A DNA stretch of 64,000 nt. It comes from an uncultured Alkaliphilus sp. (GTDB lineage: Bacteria > Bacillota > Clostridia > Peptostreptococcales > Natronincolaceae). The stretch is from assembly GCA_938074565.1 (NCBI GenBank), contig CALJEQ010000008.1:282216-346215 (forward strand). Reading direction: 5' to 3'. Positions 36,665 to 46,270 of the stretch are shown here, one piece after another; position 1 is the stretch's first letter; the number at the start of each line of letters is the position of its first letter. A program made the position numbers and the translations under genes. The notes below the pieces were generated by a model that worked only from the letters and a program-made list of their open reading frames with translations, ran no database searches and was not told the origin of the DNA.

Positions 36665-36740
36665 TGGTGGGCAATAAGGGACTCGAACCCCTGACTTCCT
36701 CCACGTCAAGGAGACACTCTACCAGCTGAGTTAATTGCCC
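36665..36740 (-). tRNA. tRNA-Val (anticodon GAC)
   Basis: The 76-base minus-strand sequence folds as a cloverleaf. The acceptor stem pairs GGGCAAT with ATTGCCC and the 3' ACCA is encoded. The D-arm has CTCAGCTGGTAGAG. The anticodon stem TCTCC/GGAGG holds the loop TTGACGT with anticodon GAC (Val codons GUC/GUU). The T-loop is GTTCGAGT. It is a single tRNA gene with its own terminator. Confidence 0.95.
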
Positions 36741-36982
36741 TTGAAACTGTTTATTTAAGCAGATATTACTTTACGATTAATATTAGCATTAAAACATAAA
36801 ATTATCAAGAAAAAATTTTTATAATTTACTACAACATCAAGTAACTATAATCATATCTATTTATAGAGTATTTATTTTTTATTACCCTATCACCCTTCTA
36901 TTAATATCTTTATGATTTAACTGTTTGTGGATAAATGAACTGGGTAGATTATAATAAATTCATTCCATAAGGAGGTCGAATA

Positions 36983-37948
36983 ATGAAAGTAAAACAAAAT
37001 ATACTTTTTATGAAACAACCAATTATGAGAAAAGTGCTTTTCAGTTTATTCCCCATAATTTTAGGTTCAATTTATTTCTTTGGTTGGAGAAGCCTATCTT
37101 TAATGATGGTTGTCACCTGTTTTGGTATCCTCACTGAATACATTTTTAAAAGAAAACAAAATAAACCTGTAACAGAAGCAGTTCTTGTAACATGTGTTCT
37201 TTTTACCCTTACCCTACCTGTTTCTATGCCCTATTGGGTAGCCATCGTCGGTATTATATTTGGCGTTGCCTTTGCTAAAGAAGTATTTGGTGGGTATGGA
37301 TATAATGTGTTTAACCCTGCATTGGTGGCTAGAACTTTTTTGTACATATGTTTTCCAGAATATCTTACCGTAAGCTGGAATACCGTCTCTTCAGGCTTTC
37401 CTGGAGGCTTTATTCACTACATAACACCAACAATAGAAACAGTTAGTCAAGCAACACCATTAATGATGCTTCAGCAGACAGGGCAAACCATACCCTTATT
37501 AAATCTTTTCTTAGGAAGTACCGCTGGCTCTTTAGGAGAAACCAGTGCTTTACTCATTATTCTTACTGCAATAGTCTTAATCATTACTAAAACCATTGAT
37601 TGGCAATTAGTTGCCTCTCCTATTATTGGTTTTATTGGTATGGCAACTATTACTTATTTATTTGTTCCTACCAAAGCCCCTAGCCCACTATATGGTTTAC
37701 TTTCTGGAGGTTTTCTATTGCTATCGGTTTACTTTGTTACAGAACCCATTACATCCCCTAAAACCAATGAAGGTAAGTGGATTTATGGGTTATTCATTGG
37801 AATAATCACCGTTCTAATTCGAGTATTTGGTGTTTTTGTGGGGGGTGCCATGTTTGCAGTTTTAATAATGAATACCTTTGTACCAATTATGGATGCAGGC
37901 ATTAAACACCTTAAATCTATGAAAAAAAGAAAGCAGGTGGAGGCATGA
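36983..37948 (+). CDS. nqrB: NqrB/RnfD-type membrane subunit of a Na+-translocating oxidoreductase
   Basis: 321 residues with about ten membrane helices. It lies between RnfD and NqrB in character: the length is RnfD-like (NqrB is about 410), while the FGGYGYNVFNPALVARTFLY segment is closer to NqrB. The covalent-FMN threonine is probably Thr158 in the QATPL motif. The subunit carries covalently bound FMN and is part of the ion pathway. First gene of an operon of five with overlapping or touching reading frames (the next gene starts four bases before this stop). Start follows AAGGAGG. No NqrA or RnfC gene precedes it. Confidence 0.88.
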   Translation: MKVKQNILFMKQPIMRKVLFSLFPIILGSIYFFGWRSLSLMMVVTCFGILTEYIFKRKQNKPVTEAVLVTCVLFTLTLPVSMPYWVAIVGIIFGVAFAKEVFGGYGYNVFNPALVARTFLYICFPEYLTVSWNTVSSGFPGGFIHYITPTIETVSQATPLMMLQQTGQTIPLLNLFLGSTAGSLGETSALLIILTAIVLIITKTIDWQLVASPIIGFIGMATITYLFVPTKAPSPLYGLLSGGFLLLSVYFVTEPITSPKTNEGKWIYGLFIGIITVLIRVFGVFVGGAMFAVLIMNTFVPIMDAGIKHLKSMKKRKQVEA

Positions 37949-38556
37949 AAAAATTCAATTATTCATCAATATTGTTCATGCTGGTAATCACCATCATTTT
38001 CACCAGTGCTTTAGCCACCATCCACCAGCTAACAAAAGATCAAGTTCAGCTCAATGAAGAACTTAAAGAACATAAATCCATGCTATATGTTTTGGATATT
38101 CCTTTTGAAAATAAAACAGCTATAGAAGTAAGCAATATTAGAACTAACTACATTAAAGAGATTAAAAAAGAGAGCCTTATTTACTATGAAGGATTTAAAG
38201 GAGATACATTGATTGGCTACATATTCCCCATCGAAGGAGATGCAGTTTGGGGGTATTTAAGGGGTTTTATAAGCTTATCCCCAGACTTAACTGAAATTAT
38301 TGGAGTAGACTTTCTTTCCCATAATGAAACACCTGGCCTAGGGGGTAGAATTGATGAACTACAATTTAAACAACAGTTTAGAGGTATACAAATCGATCCA
38401 GATCAAGAGGATGAAAATTATATTATTTATAAACCAAATCCAAATGGTCAAGTAGATGCCATTTCAGGAGCAACGGGAACTTCCGATGCTGTTAAAAGAA
38501 TTATAAATAAAAAACTTGAAAGTATATTAATGGAAATGAAAGGGGGCGATAATTAA
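37945..38556 (+). CDS. nqrC: NqrC/RnfG-type FMN-binding subunit
   Basis: 203 residues: one N-terminal membrane helix (about 8-26) and an extracytoplasmic FMN-binding domain. The flavinylation motif is SGAT at 174-177, with Thr177 as the attachment site. ETPGLGGRI at about 128-136 is also conserved. The length is closer to RnfG than to NqrC (about 255). Translation is probably coupled, since the ATG overlaps the stop of the preceding gene and the stop overlaps the next start. Flavinylation would need an ApbE transferase, which is not in the window. Confidence 0.92.
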   Translation: MKKFNYSSILFMLVITIIFTSALATIHQLTKDQVQLNEELKEHKSMLYVLDIPFENKTAIEVSNIRTNYIKEIKKESLIYYEGFKGDTLIGYIFPIEGDAVWGYLRGFISLSPDLTEIIGVDFLSHNETPGLGGRIDELQFKQQFRGIQIDPDQEDENYIIYKPNPNGQVDAISGATGTSDAVKRIINKKLESILMEMKGGDN

Positions 38557-39188
38557 TGATTAAGTTAAAAGAACTTAAAAATATTTTCACCAGAGGATTA
38601 ATAAAAGATAATCCAGTTTACCGACAAATACTTGGTATCTGCTCAGCTCTTGCAGTCACTAATTTAATGATTAATTCACTTGTTATGGGGATAGGTTTAA
38701 TCTTCGTTTCCTCCTTTTCCAGCTTAACAGTATCCATTATTAGAAAGTATACACCTAAACATATCCGCATGATGGTGCAAACCCTTATTATATCTGCCTA
38801 TGTAATTATTGTAGATATTATATTAAAAGCCTACTATCCAAATATGAGTGAAGCTTTAGGTCCATATGTTGGTTTAATTATTACAAACTGTATCATTATG
38901 GGTAGATGTGAGTCCTTCGCACAAAAAAACCCACCCTTGTCTTCCTTTTTTGATGGCATAGCCTGTGGCTTTGGTTATACATTTGTTTTAGTATCCGTTG
39001 CCTTTTTCAGAGAGTTTTTAGGTTTTGGTACTTTATTTGGTTTTTCTGTTGTTGGAGATTGGTGGGTTAATTGGATTTTTATGATTATGCCTCCTGGTGC
39101 CTTTTTTATGATGGCTATCTTAATTTGGGTTGCCAATTCATTAGTACCAGCTGAAGAAGAATCTATTGTAACTGGAGGTGGTCACTAA
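38556..39188 (+). CDS. nqrD: Na+-translocating NADH:quinone oxidoreductase subunit D (NqrD type)
   Basis: 210 residues with six membrane helices. [11 protein letters not shown] near the N-terminus and [18 protein letters not shown] further on match NqrD more closely than RnfE, from my memory of the Vibrio sequence. Cys29 and Cys112 are placed as the cysteines that hold the intramembrane Fe centre between NqrD and Nqr[14 protein letters not shown] is another NqrD-type segment. The start codon shares a base with the upstream stop and the next gene begins at this stop, a tightly packed operon. Confidence 0.93.
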   Translation: MIKLKELKNIFTRGLIKDNPVYRQILGICSALAVTNLMINSLVMGIGLIFVSSFSSLTVSIIRKYTPKHIRMMVQTLIISAYVIIVDIILKAYYPNMSEALGPYVGLIITNCIIMGRCESFAQKNPPLSSFFDGIACGFGYTFVLVSVAFFREFLGFGTLFGFSVVGDWWVNWIFMIMPPGAFFMMAILIWVANSLVPAEEESIVTGGGH

Positions 39189-39778
39189 TGATGGAGGTAA
39201 ATCCGTTTATTATTTTATTTGCATCAATTTTTACCAGTAATATGATTTTAGCAAATTTTTTAGGAATGTGTTCCTTTATTGCTGTTTCTAAAGAAATAAA
39301 AACCTCCCTTGGCCTAGGGCAGGCAGTAACTTTTGTGGTGACGGGTACTACAGTTATTAATTATTTAATTTATCATCACCTGTTAGTTCCTTTTGGCTTA
39401 GAATATCTTAGATTTATTGTGTTTATTATAACCATTGCCGCATTTGTTCAATTGGTGGAAATGGTAATAGAACGTTATCTACCTAACCTATATTACTCCT
39501 TAGGGATTTTCCTCCCTTTAATCACTGTCAATTGTGCCATTTTAGGGGTTTCTCTTTTTATGGTCATTAGAGACTACAGCTTTATTCAATCCATTGCATT
39601 TGGTATTGGTTCTGGTTTAGGTTGGACATTAGCAATTTTAGCTTTATCGGGCATACGTCAAAAATTACAAAAAGCACCAATCCCAAAAGGGCTTCAAGGT
39701 CCAGGAATTACATTAATTATTACTGGGTTAATGGCATTGGCATTTATAGGCTTTTCAGGGATTGTTAGTATTCAATAA
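39188..39778 (+). CDS. nqrE: Na+-translocating NADH:quinone oxidoreductase subunit E (NqrE type)
   Basis: 196 residues with six membrane helices in an inverted-topology relation to Nqr[13 protein letters not shown] (Cys28) and [12 protein letters not shown] (Cys116) supply the other two ligands of the intramembrane Fe centre. [21 protein letters not shown] and the C-terminal [12 protein letters not shown] segments are those of NqrE rather than RnfA. It overlaps the nqrD stop by one base. Followed 20 bases later by the NqrF-type gene. Confidence 0.93.
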   Translation: MMEVNPFIILFASIFTSNMILANFLGMCSFIAVSKEIKTSLGLGQAVTFVVTGTTVINYLIYHHLLVPFGLEYLRFIVFIITIAAFVQLVEMVIERYLPNLYYSLGIFLPLITVNCAILGVSLFMVIRDYSFIQSIAFGIGSGLGWTLAILALSGIRQKLQKAPIPKGLQGPGITLIITGLMALAFIGFSGIVSIQ

Positions 39779-39798
39779 TTCATAAGAGGTGAGGCTAT

Positions 39799-40908
39799 AT
39801 GTATACAATTTTAATAACCGTTGCCATAATTACAGGTATAACCACAAGTCTAGCAATACTATTGACTTTAGCCGATGCCTATATTGCCGACTATGGAGAG
39901 AAAAAAATTATTATTAACCAAGAAAAAGAGTTTATTATTGATGGTGGAAGCAGTCTACTATCTTCTTTAGTTAGTCAGAATATATTTATTCCATCTGCAT
40001 GTGGTGGCAAAGGAAGTTGTGGTTATTGTAAATGTAAAATTAATAGTGGTGGTGGGCCTGTTTTAGTAACTGAGCTTTCTTATTTAACTAAAGATGATCT
40101 TAAAAACGATATAAGGCTATCTTGTCAAGTTAAAGTAAAGAATGACATAGCAATTGAGATACCAAACGAATTATTTAATGTAAAGCGATATGAAGCTACC
40201 GTTGAAACACTAGAAGATTTAACAAATAAAATAAAATTAATAAGGTTAAAAATTACCAGCAATGATCCTTCCACAATAGAATTTAAGGCTGGTCAATATA
40301 TTCAACTGACGGCACCTCCCTATGGGAATAATTCTGAAGAGGTTTATCGGGCCTATTCAATTGCATCTGCCACAAAGGACATTCATTATATTAATCTCCT
40401 CATCGGTTATGTTGAAAGAGGCATAGTAACCACCTACGTACACAAACATTTATCACAAGGGAATTCCCTCACTTTTACTGGCCCCTATGGAGACTTTTAT
40501 TTACAAAATACAGATTCAGAAATTATTTTAGTAGCAGTAGGAACAGGTATGGCTCCTATATTAAGTATACTGTATGAATTATTAGAGGAAAGAAGTCCAC
40601 GAAAGACTACCTTCTTCTTTGGAGCAAGAACCAAAAGTGATTTATTTATGTTGGAGGAAATGGAAATGTTTGAAAAAGAACTACCAAACTTCAAGTTTGT
40701 TCCTACCTTATCAAGACCCACCGAAGAAGATAACTGGCAAGGTAACATTGGTAGGGTAACCAATGCTATAGAAAATTTAATAGATAAGGGAGATTCCACA
40801 AGAGAAGCCTATCTCTGTGGAGGGACCTCTATGATTAATTCTACTGTAGAAGTATTGCTAGAAAAAGGAATGCAAGAACATTTAATTTATTATGATAAAT
40901 TTGATTAA
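39799..40908 (+). CDS. nqrF: NqrF-type NADH dehydrogenase subunit ([2Fe-2S], FAD)
   Basis: 369 residues in the NqrF order: an N-terminal membrane helix (4-24), a plant-type [2Fe-2S] domain with C68, C74, C77 and C109, an FAD domain with RAYSIAS at 184-190 and an NAD domain with GTGMAP at 248-253, ending in YLCGG and YYDKFD. This is the entry point for NADH electrons in Nqr and has no counterpart in Rnf, where RnfC and RnfB take that role. Somewhat shorter than proteobacterial NqrF (about 407). Last gene of the operon, followed by a terminator at 40981. Confidence 0.93.
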   Translation: MYTILITVAIITGITTSLAILLTLADAYIADYGEKKIIINQEKEFIIDGGSSLLSSLVSQNIFIPSACGGKGSCGYCKCKINSGGGPVLVTELSYLTKDDLKNDIRLSCQVKVKNDIAIEIPNELFNVKRYEATVETLEDLTNKIKLIRLKITSNDPSTIEFKAGQYIQLTAPPYGNNSEEVYRAYSIASATKDIHYINLLIGYVERGIVTTYVHKHLSQGNSLTFTGPYGDFYLQNTDSEIILVAVGTGMAPILSILYELLEERSPRKTTFFFGARTKSDLFMLEEMEMFEKELPNFKFVPTLSRPTEEDNWQGNIGRVTNAIENLIDKGDSTREAYLCGGTSMINSTVEVLLEKGMQEHLIYYDKFD

Positions 40909-40980
40909 AGAGCTGTTTTAACCTACACAGAAGTACGTAAAGGTAAGAGTTTTTTAGTGAAGAAGATAGGGTACTCATGA

Positions 40981-41023
40981 TCTAAAAGGAGCTTCCATAT
41001 GTGATATGATAGCTCCTTTTAGA
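40981..41023. terminator. Bidirectional terminator after the Nqr operon
   Basis: TCTAAAAGGAGCT and AGCTCCTTTTAGA are perfect 13-base complements around a 17-base loop. The hairpin serves the nqr operon and the convergent gene ending at 41031. Confidence 0.85.
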
Positions 41024-41030
41024 TTAATAT

Positions 41031-41699
41031 TTAATATTCATTTCTATACATACTCATTCGACTTCTAAAAATCTCCAATGTAGATGGTGGATTATAAATA
41101 ATTGCATTGGCTCCAGCATCGATGGTCTCCTTAATAGATTCATCAGTCTGTCCTCCTGTTGCAAATATAGGTACATTTGAATAATATTTTCTAATTTCCC
41201 TAACCACGGCTGCTGTGTTACTGCCAGCCGCAACACTTAATATATCTGCCCCAGCTGCCAAACGATCTTCTATTTTATCCATTTTAGCTGACACTACCGT
41301 TATTGCTATAGGTATATCAATAGTTTGTTTCATCATACTTACAGTATCATTGGTGGTGGGGGCGTTAAGTACCACCCCTATTGCCCCTTGAAACTCTGCA
41401 TGGAGGGCAAGATTACAAGACCGTTGTCCATTTGTTACGCCTCCCCCAACACCACAAAACACAGGTACATCTGAACATGTCATAATAGCGTGGGTAATAG
41501 TAGGTTGTGGTGTAAAAGGATAAACAGCCCATATGGCGTCAGCATTAGTATTTTCAATAATGGCTATATCTGTTGTGAAAACCAACGATTTAATTTTTCT
41601 ACCTAAAATTTCTATTCCTGAAGCACTTCTAATAATTTCTGGTACTTTAACCATATAGCTTCTTAAGTTACCGGTAATCCGGGGTATTGGCTTAAACAT
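41031..41699 (-). CDS. Uncharacterised TIM-barrel protein, paralogue 2
   Basis: 222 residues, clearly homologous along its whole length to the protein at 8532-9212. Shared blocks include YPFTPQP, SDVPVFCGVGGG, ALHAEFQGAIGVV (LAVHAEFQGAIGVV in the other copy), ITVVS and FATGGQ followed by AGANAI. The late GG motif and preceding strand resemble the phosphate grip of ThiG/TrpF-like barrels. Start ATG follows GGGGGTTA. A single gene, convergent with the Nqr operon. Function unknown; the two copies probably act on related substrates. Confidence 0.6.
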   Translation of the reverse strand: MFKPIPRITGNLRSYMVKVPEIIRSASGIEILGRKIKSLVFTTDIAIIENTNADAIWAVYPFTPQPTITHAIMTCSDVPVFCGVGGGVTNGQRSCNLALHAEFQGAIGVVLNAPTTNDTVSMMKQTIDIPIAITVVSAKMDKIEDRLAAGADILSVAAGSNTAAVVREIRKYYSNVPIFATGGQTDESIKETIDAGANAIIYNPPSTLEIFRSRMSMYRNEY

Positions 41700-41853
41700 T
41701 GGTTAATAACCCCCTTCAGTTGTGTTATTTGTCTATCAATTATAACCTTTAATAAAACATATGTAAAGAACACCAAAAGTTAATATTTTAACACGTTTTT
41801 CATCCTTTCTTAAAGTTTTTCCTAAAGAAGCCATGCTATTCTTCCCTACATAA

Positions 41854-41900
41854 AAATATGGGACAGCAGGTTAATTTATAACCAAAACTGTCCCATATTT
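41854..41900 (-). terminator. Terminator of the lysine operon
   Basis: AAATATGGGACAG pairs with CTGTCCCATATTT (13 bp); the loop contains a further GGTTA/TAACC stem. It begins five bases past the lysA stop codon and the minus strand continues T-rich. Confidence 0.8.
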
Positions 41901-41904
41901 AATA

Positions 41905-43134
41905 TTATCTATTATAATAAGCCGTTGCCTTTTGAAAATCTTCTCTAGGGCGAACTACCTCTATTCTGTTGTTCTTTAATAAATACTCTGCTGGTCTTAG
42001 GGAAAAATTATAATTAGAACTCATTACATGACCATAAGCACCAACATCACCAATTACAATCAATTCCCCTTTTTCAGGGCGATTTAACCTTCTATCTTCT
42101 GCAAATCTATCCCCGGTTTCACAAACAGGACCAACAATATCAAAAATACCTTCTTCCCCAGTATTATATTGAGGATAAATATGATGATAACCATTATATA
42201 AACTAGGTCTAATTAAATCAGCCATAGAAGCATCGGAAACAATAAATGTTTTATGGGGAGTCTCTTTAATATACTCAATACTTCCAACTAAAACACCAGC
42301 GTTACCAATTATAAATCTACCTAATTCTAAAATGATTTCCATATTAAATTCCTTTAAAATAGGAATTACCCTCTCCTTATATTCCTGTAAAGGGAATTCT
42401 GCACCATCCTTTGTATAGTCAATTCCCCAACCACCACCAATGTTAATAAATTTTAACTGATGATTTTTTAAACCATTTATAAACTCTTTTACTTTATTAT
42501 AAGCATCTTCATACGGACTAATATATAAAAGTTGTGATCCTATGTGTAAATGCAACCCTTCAATTTTAATAAAGGGGTGATTAAAGTATTTATGAATTAT
42601 TATTTCAGCAGTTTCCATAGCCATTCCAAACTTGTTCTTTTTTAGACCAGTAGAAATGTATGGATGGGTTATTGGATCAACATCAGGATTAATTCTTAAT
42701 GCTACAACAATTGATTCTTCGCAATCGTTAACTAGTTCTTCAAGGCGTTCTAGCTCCTCTAATGAATCAATATTTACAGCCCTTGGTTGATAATCTACTA
42801 AGTTTCTTAAGAAACTCTTTGTTTTACCATTACCGTTAACAATTACATGGGAAGGTTGAAATCCAACTCGTTTGCAGGCTTCAAACTCTCCACTGGATAC
42901 AATATCGATACCCACACCTAAATTCTTTAGCTCCTCTAATAAATATAGGTTATTATTTGCTTTAGCCGCAAAAGAAATATGATAATCTAATCCCTCAAAT
43001 GCCCAATGCACCTTCTCTATATTTTCTTTTATTTGACTTAGAGAATATAAATAAAAAGGAGTTTGTCTACCTTTAACAATTTCTTCAACTGCAATATCCT
43101 CTAAGTACAATTGATTATCTCTATAACTTATCAT
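41905..43134 (-). CDS. lysA: Diaminopimelate decarboxylase
   Basis: 409 residues of an alanine-racemase-fold PLP enzyme. The PLP lysine is in SFAAKANNN; HIGSQ, GGGWGIDY, ELGRF (EPGR in most relatives) and GPVCETGD follow in the usual order. It makes lysine from meso-diaminopimelate, the last step of the pathway encoded in this operon. Last gene of the operon; its start overlaps the end of the aminotransferase gene by 14 bases, so translation is coupled. The shift from Pro to Leu in the EPGR motif is a small oddity. Confidence 0.95.
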   Translation of the reverse strand: MISYRDNQLYLEDIAVEEIVKGRQTPFYLYSLSQIKENIEKVHWAFEGLDYHISFAAKANNNLYLLEELKNLGVGIDIVSSGEFEACKRVGFQPSHVIVNGNGKTKSFLRNLVDYQPRAVNIDSLEELERLEELVNDCEESIVVALRINPDVDPITHPYISTGLKKNKFGMAMETAEIIIHKYFNHPFIKIEGLHLHIGSQLLYISPYEDAYNKVKEFINGLKNHQLKFINIGGGWGIDYTKDGAEFPLQEYKERVIPILKEFNMEIILELGRFIIGNAGVLVGSIEYIKETPHKTFIVSDASMADLIRPSLYNGYHHIYPQYNTGEEGIFDIVGPVCETGDRFAEDRRLNRPEKGELIVIGDVGAYGHVMSSNYNFSLRPAEYLLKNNRIEVVRPREDFQKATAYYNR

Positions 43135-44320
43135 TCGAATCCTTCCATTCTCTTAATATTTCTGTAAAGGCAGTGGTAAATTCATCAATATGCTTCTCTT
43201 CTATAATTAAAGATGGTAATAGTCTTAAAATATTGCCATTAGTTACATTCACCAGTATCTTTTTATCCATAAATTGATCCTTTAATAACGTATGATTTTT
43301 TAGTATTTCAATCCCCAACATCATACCTTTACCACGAACTTCACCTAACATTTCAGGAAATTCATTTTTGATTTCATTCAATTTATTCATTAGATAGTTT
43401 TCTTTATGGGCTACCTCTTGCAATAAACCAGCCTCTAATACTTCTAGTGTTCTTCTTCCTAAACTGGCACTAATGGGATTAGGTGCAAAAGTTGTTCCAT
43501 GATCCCCAGACTTGAAGTATTGGGAAATTTCCTCCTTCACCAACATTCCTCCCAATGGAAGCCCTCCACCTACCCCTTTAGCAAATAAAAGGATGTCTGG
43601 AGTAACAGAAGTGTGTTGGTAGGCAAAAAGTTTACCAGTTCTTCCTATGCCTGTTTGAATTTCATCAACGCAATAGAGTACCCCATTGGTTTTACAAAGT
43701 TCTGCTGCCTTCTCCATAAAATCTTTAGAAATTACCTTAATTCCTCCAGACCCAGAAACTGGTTCAAATAAAAGGGCAGCTGGCTGATGCTCCTTTATGA
43801 TACATTCCAGTGCTGATAGACTCTCGTCCTCCAATTCATACACTGGAAAATCCACTACAGGGAAGTCCTGTTGTACACTTGCCATTCTTGTTAATTGTAA
43901 AGCCCCCAATGTTCTACCATGAAAACTATTTTTAAAAACAACAATTCCTCTACGTCTTTTATCGTTACTATACTTATGAATATATTTAATAGCCGCCTCT
44001 GTACTTTCAGCACCAGAATTGGCAAAATAGATTTTTCCATTAAAAGTGCTTTTTACTAACTTTTCTGCCAACCGAATAGCTGGTTGGTTATAAAAGAAAT
44101 TAGAAATATGAGAAAAATGATTACTCTGATGGATTAATTCTTCATTTAGTTCTTCGTGGCAATGCCCTAATATATTTACAGCTAAACCAGAAAATAAATC
44201 TAAATAAGTTCTTCCTTCTACATCTGTAATATACATACCCTTTGCCTTTTCCACTACTACAGGCATTCTACTATAGGTGGGTAAGATATATTGTTGATCT
44301 AGCTCCATCCAGTTTGTCAT
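43121..44320 (-). CDS. Class III aminotransferase, acetylornithine/N-acetyl-diaminopimelate type
   Basis: 399 residues of the ArgD/PatA class. NSGAESTEAAIKY binds the PLP phosphate, DEIQTGIGRTG contains the pyridine-contacting Asp, and the PLP lysine is in LFAKGVGGGLPLGGM. Family members transaminate N-acetylornithine or N-acetyl-LL-2-amino-6-oxopimelate. Its place between lysC and lysA, next to a DapH-type acetyltransferase, favours the diaminopimelate substrate, the aminotransferase step of the acetylated pathway. The start ATG overlaps the lysC stop as TAATG. Confidence 0.88.
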   Translation of the reverse strand: MTNWMELDQQYILPTYSRMPVVVEKAKGMYITDVEGRTYLDLFSGLAVNILGHCHEELNEELIHQSNHFSHISNFFYNQPAIRLAEKLVKSTFNGKIYFANSGAESTEAAIKYIHKYSNDKRRRGIVVFKNSFHGRTLGALQLTRMASVQQDFPVVDFPVYELEDESLSALECIIKEHQPAALLFEPVSGSGGIKVISKDFMEKAAELCKTNGVLYCVDEIQTGIGRTGKLFAYQHTSVTPDILLFAKGVGGGLPLGGMLVKEEISQYFKSGDHGTTFAPNPISASLGRRTLEVLEAGLLQEVAHKENYLMNKLNEIKNEFPEMLGEVRGKGMMLGIEILKNHTLLKDQFMDKKILVNVTNGNILRLLPSLIIEEKHIDEFTTAFTEILREWKDSNDKL

Positions 44321-45540
44321 TATTCATTCACCACCAGTTCAAAAGCATTACCAATTAATTGAATTACCTTATCTTCTTCAGCATTATCCACCACAAAAGT
44401 AATTTTAATTTCAGAAGTTGTTACCATCTTAATATCTATATTATTTTCTGACATTATTTCAAATACTTTAGCTGCAACTCCAGAATGAGTTCTCATTCCT
44501 AAGCCCACCACTGAAATTTTAGCAATACATGTATTAGTTTCCCATTCAATAAGAGGATCTTCCTCTTTCCATTGTTGTAAAATCCCTTCAGCTACAATTA
44601 AATCATCCTTTGGAATCGTAAAACTAACATACATTTTCCCATCATCTGTAATCATTTGAGAAATCATATCTACATTAACTTCCTCTTCACCCATATGTCC
44701 AAACAGACGATAAAGACTAGTAATTGAGGAAGGTAAATTTAATACAGTAACTTGTACATCATCTAAACTTGAAGCCATTCCAGTTATTACGGTTTCTTCC
44801 ATTGATTCTCCACCCCCATGTTCAATCATTGTTCCTTTATTTTTTGAAAAAGTTGATCCTACATATAATGGAAGCTTGTACTTATTCGCTAGTTCTACTG
44901 CTCGATAATGCATTACTCCAGCACCTAAACTTGCCATTTCCATCATTTCTTCATAACTTATGCGATCAATTTTTCTAGCGTTCTTAAGTTTTCTGGGGTC
45001 CATGGTATAAATACCGTCAACATCTGTATAAATTTCACAACTTGCCCCAAGTTTAGCAGCTAAGGCAACAGCTGAAGTATCGCTGCCGCCTCTTCCAAGG
45101 GTGGTATATTCATTGTCTTCTGTTACCCCTTGAAAACCTGCTACTACTACTACTTTGTCATTCTCTAATGCATTTGTTACTTTTGTTACATCTATATCCT
45201 TTATTCTTGCTTTTTGGTGTAGTGCTGTGGTTTGAACATTTAATTGTGGACCTGTATAAGATACGGCTGAATGTCCCTTTGAAATTAATGCCATTGATAA
45301 TAGAGAAATGGAAATTTGCTCACCTGTGGTTAAGAGCATATCCATTTCCCTTGGTTCTGGATTATTGGAAACTGCTTTAGCTAAGGAAACTAATTCATCG
45401 GTGGTTTTTCCCATAGCAGACACGATTACTACAACATGATAACCGGCTTCTCTTTTTTCAATAATTTTATCAGCAACCTGTTTTATTCTTTCTGTTGTAC
45501 CAACAGACGTTCCCCCATATTTCTGTACTACTATCTTCAT
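44320..45540 (-). CDS. lysC: Aspartokinase
   Basis: 406 residues. The kinase domain begins with VVQKYGGTSVG and has TTGEQIS, GRGGSDTSA and YTDVDGIYTMDPR. Two ACT domains follow from about residue 265 (MISQMITDDGKM, then a second with SVVGLGMRTHSGVA), the usual site for lysine or threonine feedback. It phosphorylates aspartate, the first step to lysine, threonine and methionine. Placement inside a lysine-riboswitch operon suggests a lysine-controlled isozyme. Starts four bases after the dapH stop with only a weak ribosome site, so coupled translation is likely. Confidence 0.95.
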   Translation of the reverse strand: MKIVVQKYGGTSVGTTERIKQVADKIIEKREAGYHVVVIVSAMGKTTDELVSLAKAVSNNPEPREMDMLLTTGEQISISLLSMALISKGHSAVSYTGPQLNVQTTALHQKARIKDIDVTKVTNALENDKVVVVAGFQGVTEDNEYTTLGRGGSDTSAVALAAKLGASCEIYTDVDGIYTMDPRKLKNARKIDRISYEEMMEMASLGAGVMHYRAVELANKYKLPLYVGSTFSKNKGTMIEHGGGESMEETVITGMASSLDDVQVTVLNLPSSITSLYRLFGHMGEEEVNVDMISQMITDDGKMYVSFTIPKDDLIVAEGILQQWKEEDPLIEWETNTCIAKISVVGLGMRTHSGVAAKVFEIMSENNIDIKMVTTSEIKITFVVDNAEEDKVIQLIGNAFELVVNE

Positions 45541-45544
45541 GGTA

Positions 45545-46261
45545 CTATGCTTCCATCAAGTTACGAAGTTCTTGAACGATTTCCGTCTTAGACTTCGTTT
45601 TATCATCAATAGTTTTAATTATTTTTGCTGGTGTTCCTGCCACCACAACATTAGGAGGAACATTTTCAGTTACAACAGCTCCAGCAGCCACCACAGAACC
45701 TTCACCAACTCTAACTCCTTCTAAAATAACAGCATTTGCTCCCACCACTACATCATCCTCAATAATTACTGGTGTAGCTGATGGAGGTTCAACCACTCCT
45801 GCCACAACAGATCCTGCACCAATATGACAATTTTTACCTATTATACCTCTACCACCAACAACCACATTCATATCAATCATTGTACCTTCACCAATAACTG
45901 CTCCAATGTTAATAACAGCTCCCATCATAATGACAGCATTGTTGCCAATTTCAACATTTTCACGAATTAATGCCCCTGGTTCAATCCTTGCATGAATATC
46001 TTTAATATCCAACAATGGAATAGCAGAATTTCTTCTATCATTTTCAATAACAATATCTTCAATAATTCCTTTATATTCTTCTAAAAATTCACCCATTACC
46101 TTCCACTCACCAAAAATAACACCTGTATTTCCAGTAATAAAGTTTTTTATCTCCCATTGACTCCAGTCGATACTAGTAAAATCGCCCTTAATATATGCCT
46201 TTACTGGCGTCTTTTTTACGCTACTTCTAATATATTCTATAATGTAATTTGCATCCATCAT
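45545..46261 (-). CDS. dapH: Tetrahydrodipicolinate N-acetyltransferase
   Basis: 238 residues. The N-terminal 90 residues are the DapH-specific domain, and the rest is a left-handed beta-helix of hexapeptide repeats ([26 protein letters not shown] and onward, described by its I-G-x-x-A pattern). DapH acetylates tetrahydrodipicolinate and so commits the pathway to acetylated intermediates rather than succinylated ones or direct dehydrogenation. The deacetylase (DapL) and epimerase (DapF) that should follow are not in the window. ATG follows AAGGAGGAAA, ten bases after dapB. Confidence 0.94.
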   Translation of the reverse strand: MMDANYIIEYIRSSVKKTPVKAYIKGDFTSIDWSQWEIKNFITGNTGVIFGEWKVMGEFLEEYKGIIEDIVIENDRRNSAIPLLDIKDIHARIEPGALIRENVEIGNNAVIMMGAVINIGAVIGEGTMIDMNVVVGGRGIIGKNCHIGAGSVVAGVVEPPSATPVIIEDDVVVGANAVILEGVRVGEGSVVAAGAVVTENVPPNVVVAGTPAKIIKTIDDKTKSKTEIVQELRNLMEA

Positions 46262-46270
46262 TTTTCCTCC

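Noticed and set aside
36983..39778. Operon first read as a standard Rnf complex
   Set aside because: Gene order would need RnfC and RnfB; instead the D and E subunits are NqrD/NqrE-like and the last gene is NqrF.
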